Source of the DNA: an uncultured Lentisphaeria bacterium
GTDB lineage: Bacteria; Verrucomicrobiota; Lentisphaeria; Victivallales; UBA1829
Reading direction: 5' to 3'
NCBI GenBank assembly: GCA_905211485.1
Contig: CAJMAW010000002.1
Location: 1 to 54,106 of the forward strand
Length of the DNA stretch: 54,106 nucleotides
The notes under the pieces were generated by a model. The model made no database searches, was not told the origin of the DNA, and saw only the letters and a list, made by a program, of their open reading frames with translations. The translations under genes and the position numbers were made by a program. Shown here in pieces: positions 53,274 to 54,106 of the stretch (its first letter is position 1; the number at the start of each line of letters is the position of its first letter).

Positions 53274-53996
53274 TCAGTCGTCCTGGCGAATTGTACCGTT
53301 CATACCATAAAGTCTGTGATGAGTCAGGATCTGTTCCATGGCCTCGTCCGCGGAATCCACGAGAGTGAAGAGCTCCAGATCATCGGGGGAGATCATGCCG
53401 TCGGCAAGGAGAGAATCTTCCACCCAGCGCAGGAAAGGCGTCCAGAAAGCCTTGCCGACAAGGACCAGGGGAATCGGATTGACTTTATTGGTCTGCACCA
53501 GCGTCAGGGCTTCCGAAAATTCGTCCAGCGTTCCGAATCCGCCGGGATACCCCACCAGCGCGACGGAATATTTCATGAAACAGACTTTCCGGATGAAAAA
53601 GTAACGGAAATCCAGCGATTCCGTCTGATACACATTCGGATGCTGTTCCATCGGGAGACGGATATTCAGCCCCACGGACGTCCCTTTCTTCACGAATGCC
53701 CCCTTGTTTGCCGCCTCCATGATCCCGGGGCCGCCGCCCGAAAGAACTCCGTATCCATGGGAGGCAAGCAGTTCCCCCAGACGCTGGGCGTCCTCATAGT
53801 AAGGATTCTCAGGACGCAGACGCGCCGAGCCGAACACAGAAACAAGTGGCCCCTGTTTCGACATGACTTCAAAGGAATCAATGAATTCCGCCATGATCCG
53901 GAAGATCCGCCATGGTTCATCTTTCGTATAATCCATCATTCCATCGTGAAATTTTGCAAAGTTTTCCTTCATGCGCTGATTCTGTTCGGATTTCAT
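53274..53996 (-). CDS. LOG-family protein (cytokinin riboside 5'-monophosphate phosphoribohydrolase-like)
   Basis: About 240 residues. The Rossmann-like LOG fold carries GGGPGIMEAANKGA and the hallmark PGGFGTLDE (PGGxGTxxE), which bind the nucleotide monophosphate. The family cleaves the N-glycosidic bond of nucleotide 5'-monophosphates; bacterial members may act on AMP or modified nucleotides. The ATG at 53996 has GGAGG about ten bases upstream; the ATG at 54014 includes that site in its codons and is less likely. Its start lies 19 bases after the gene truncated at the window edge. Confidence 0.92.
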   Translation of the reverse strand: MKSEQNQRMKENFAKFHDGMMDYTKDEPWRIFRIMAEFIDSFEVMSKQGPLVSVFGSARLRPENPYYEDAQRLGELLASHGYGVLSGGGPGIMEAANKGAFVKKGTSVGLNIRLPMEQHPNVYQTESLDFRYFFIRKVCFMKYSVALVGYPGGFGTLDEFSEALTLVQTNKVNPIPLVLVGKAFWTPFLRWVEDSLLADGMISPDDLELFTLVDSADEAMEQILTHHRLYGMNGTIRQDD

Positions 53997-54015
53997 GGCT
54001 GATATTCCCTCCATG

Positions 54016-54106
54016 CTATTGGTAAATCATGTATTTTTCGCGGCTGAACAATCGTCTCCGGAATCCCAGAAGCTCTTCAAGCAGAAGTTCCGGGGAGAGT
54101 TCCGAT
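54016..54106 (-). CDS. 3' end of a gene cut by the window edge
   Basis: The minus-strand frame is open from the window edge for 29 codons (SELSPELLLEELLGFRRR...) to a TAG one base before the 54014 ATG. The helical, Leu-rich tail has no identifiable family. Its proximity to the LOG gene implies an operon. Confidence 0.5.
   Translation of the reverse strand, partial: SELSPELLLEELLGFRRRLFSREKYMIYQ

Noticed and set aside
1..54106. CRISPR arrays, insertion sequences, toxin-antitoxin pairs or restriction systems
   Set aside because: No regularly spaced repeats, transposase motifs or characteristic gene pairs were found on either strand by eye.

Overview
This is a bacterial chromosome segment of moderately high GC. 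It most resembles the Lentisphaerae (Victivallales-like) branch of the PVC superphylum. That placement is an inference from the pseudopilin gene at 44190 (N-terminal FTLIELLVVIAI, degenerate H-X9-DG-type C-terminus), from several secreted proteins I could not match to a family, and from the mix of glycosidases and sulfur-free carbohydrate functions. No plasmid, CRISPR or rRNA locus is visible. Two tRNA genes (Lys-CTT at 3335, Thr-CGT at 52979) both encode their CCA ends.

Layout. 0.3-3.4 kb: a TPR protein diverges from mnmE, followed by tRNA-Lys. 3.7-8.7 kb: a MarR regulator, a periplasmic adaptor and an RND pump form one operon, with a palindrome over the promoter and a strong terminator after it. 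8.7-12.1 kb, minus strand: a GH35-like glycosidase and a solitary phage terminase large subunit. 12.3-21.9 kb, plus strand: typA, an ABC-F ATPase broken by a frameshift in its first signature motif, a metallo-beta-lactamase/TIM-barrel fusion, a secreted protein of unknown function, a class II aldolase homologue that has lost metal ligands, and an alpha/beta hydrolase. 22.1-29.3 kb: an addB-addA recombination helicase-nuclease pair, whose 3' end is overlapped by a convergent HAD phosphatase gene. 30.4-34.5 kb: a lipoprotein, a secreted two-repeat protein, a short uvrC and a DUF985 cupin.

34.6-44.9 kb looks like an accessory carbohydrate region. It holds the wreck of a LacI-type regulator, LysR plus MFS, a CDF metal exporter diverging from an IclR regulator, then a GH20 hexosaminidase and a MurQ/GCKR-like SIS protein (probably amino-sugar use). 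A pseudopilin relic and an intact pseudopilin follow. 45.0-54.1 kb is mostly housekeeping: CCA-adding enzyme, nadD, rsfS, an unknown acidic protein, an esterase, proB, miaB, a decayed grpB, tRNA-Thr and a LOG-family protein. The 3' end of a further gene is cut by the window edge.

The most unusual items are the orphan but catalytically intact terminase, the MBL-TIM-barrel fusion, the metal-ligand-depleted aldolase homologue, the short UvrC, and three decayed genes (lacI-like, pseudopilin, grpB) plus the broken ABC-F. I saw no clearly new multi-gene system. Everything here is read by eye; no database search was possible.
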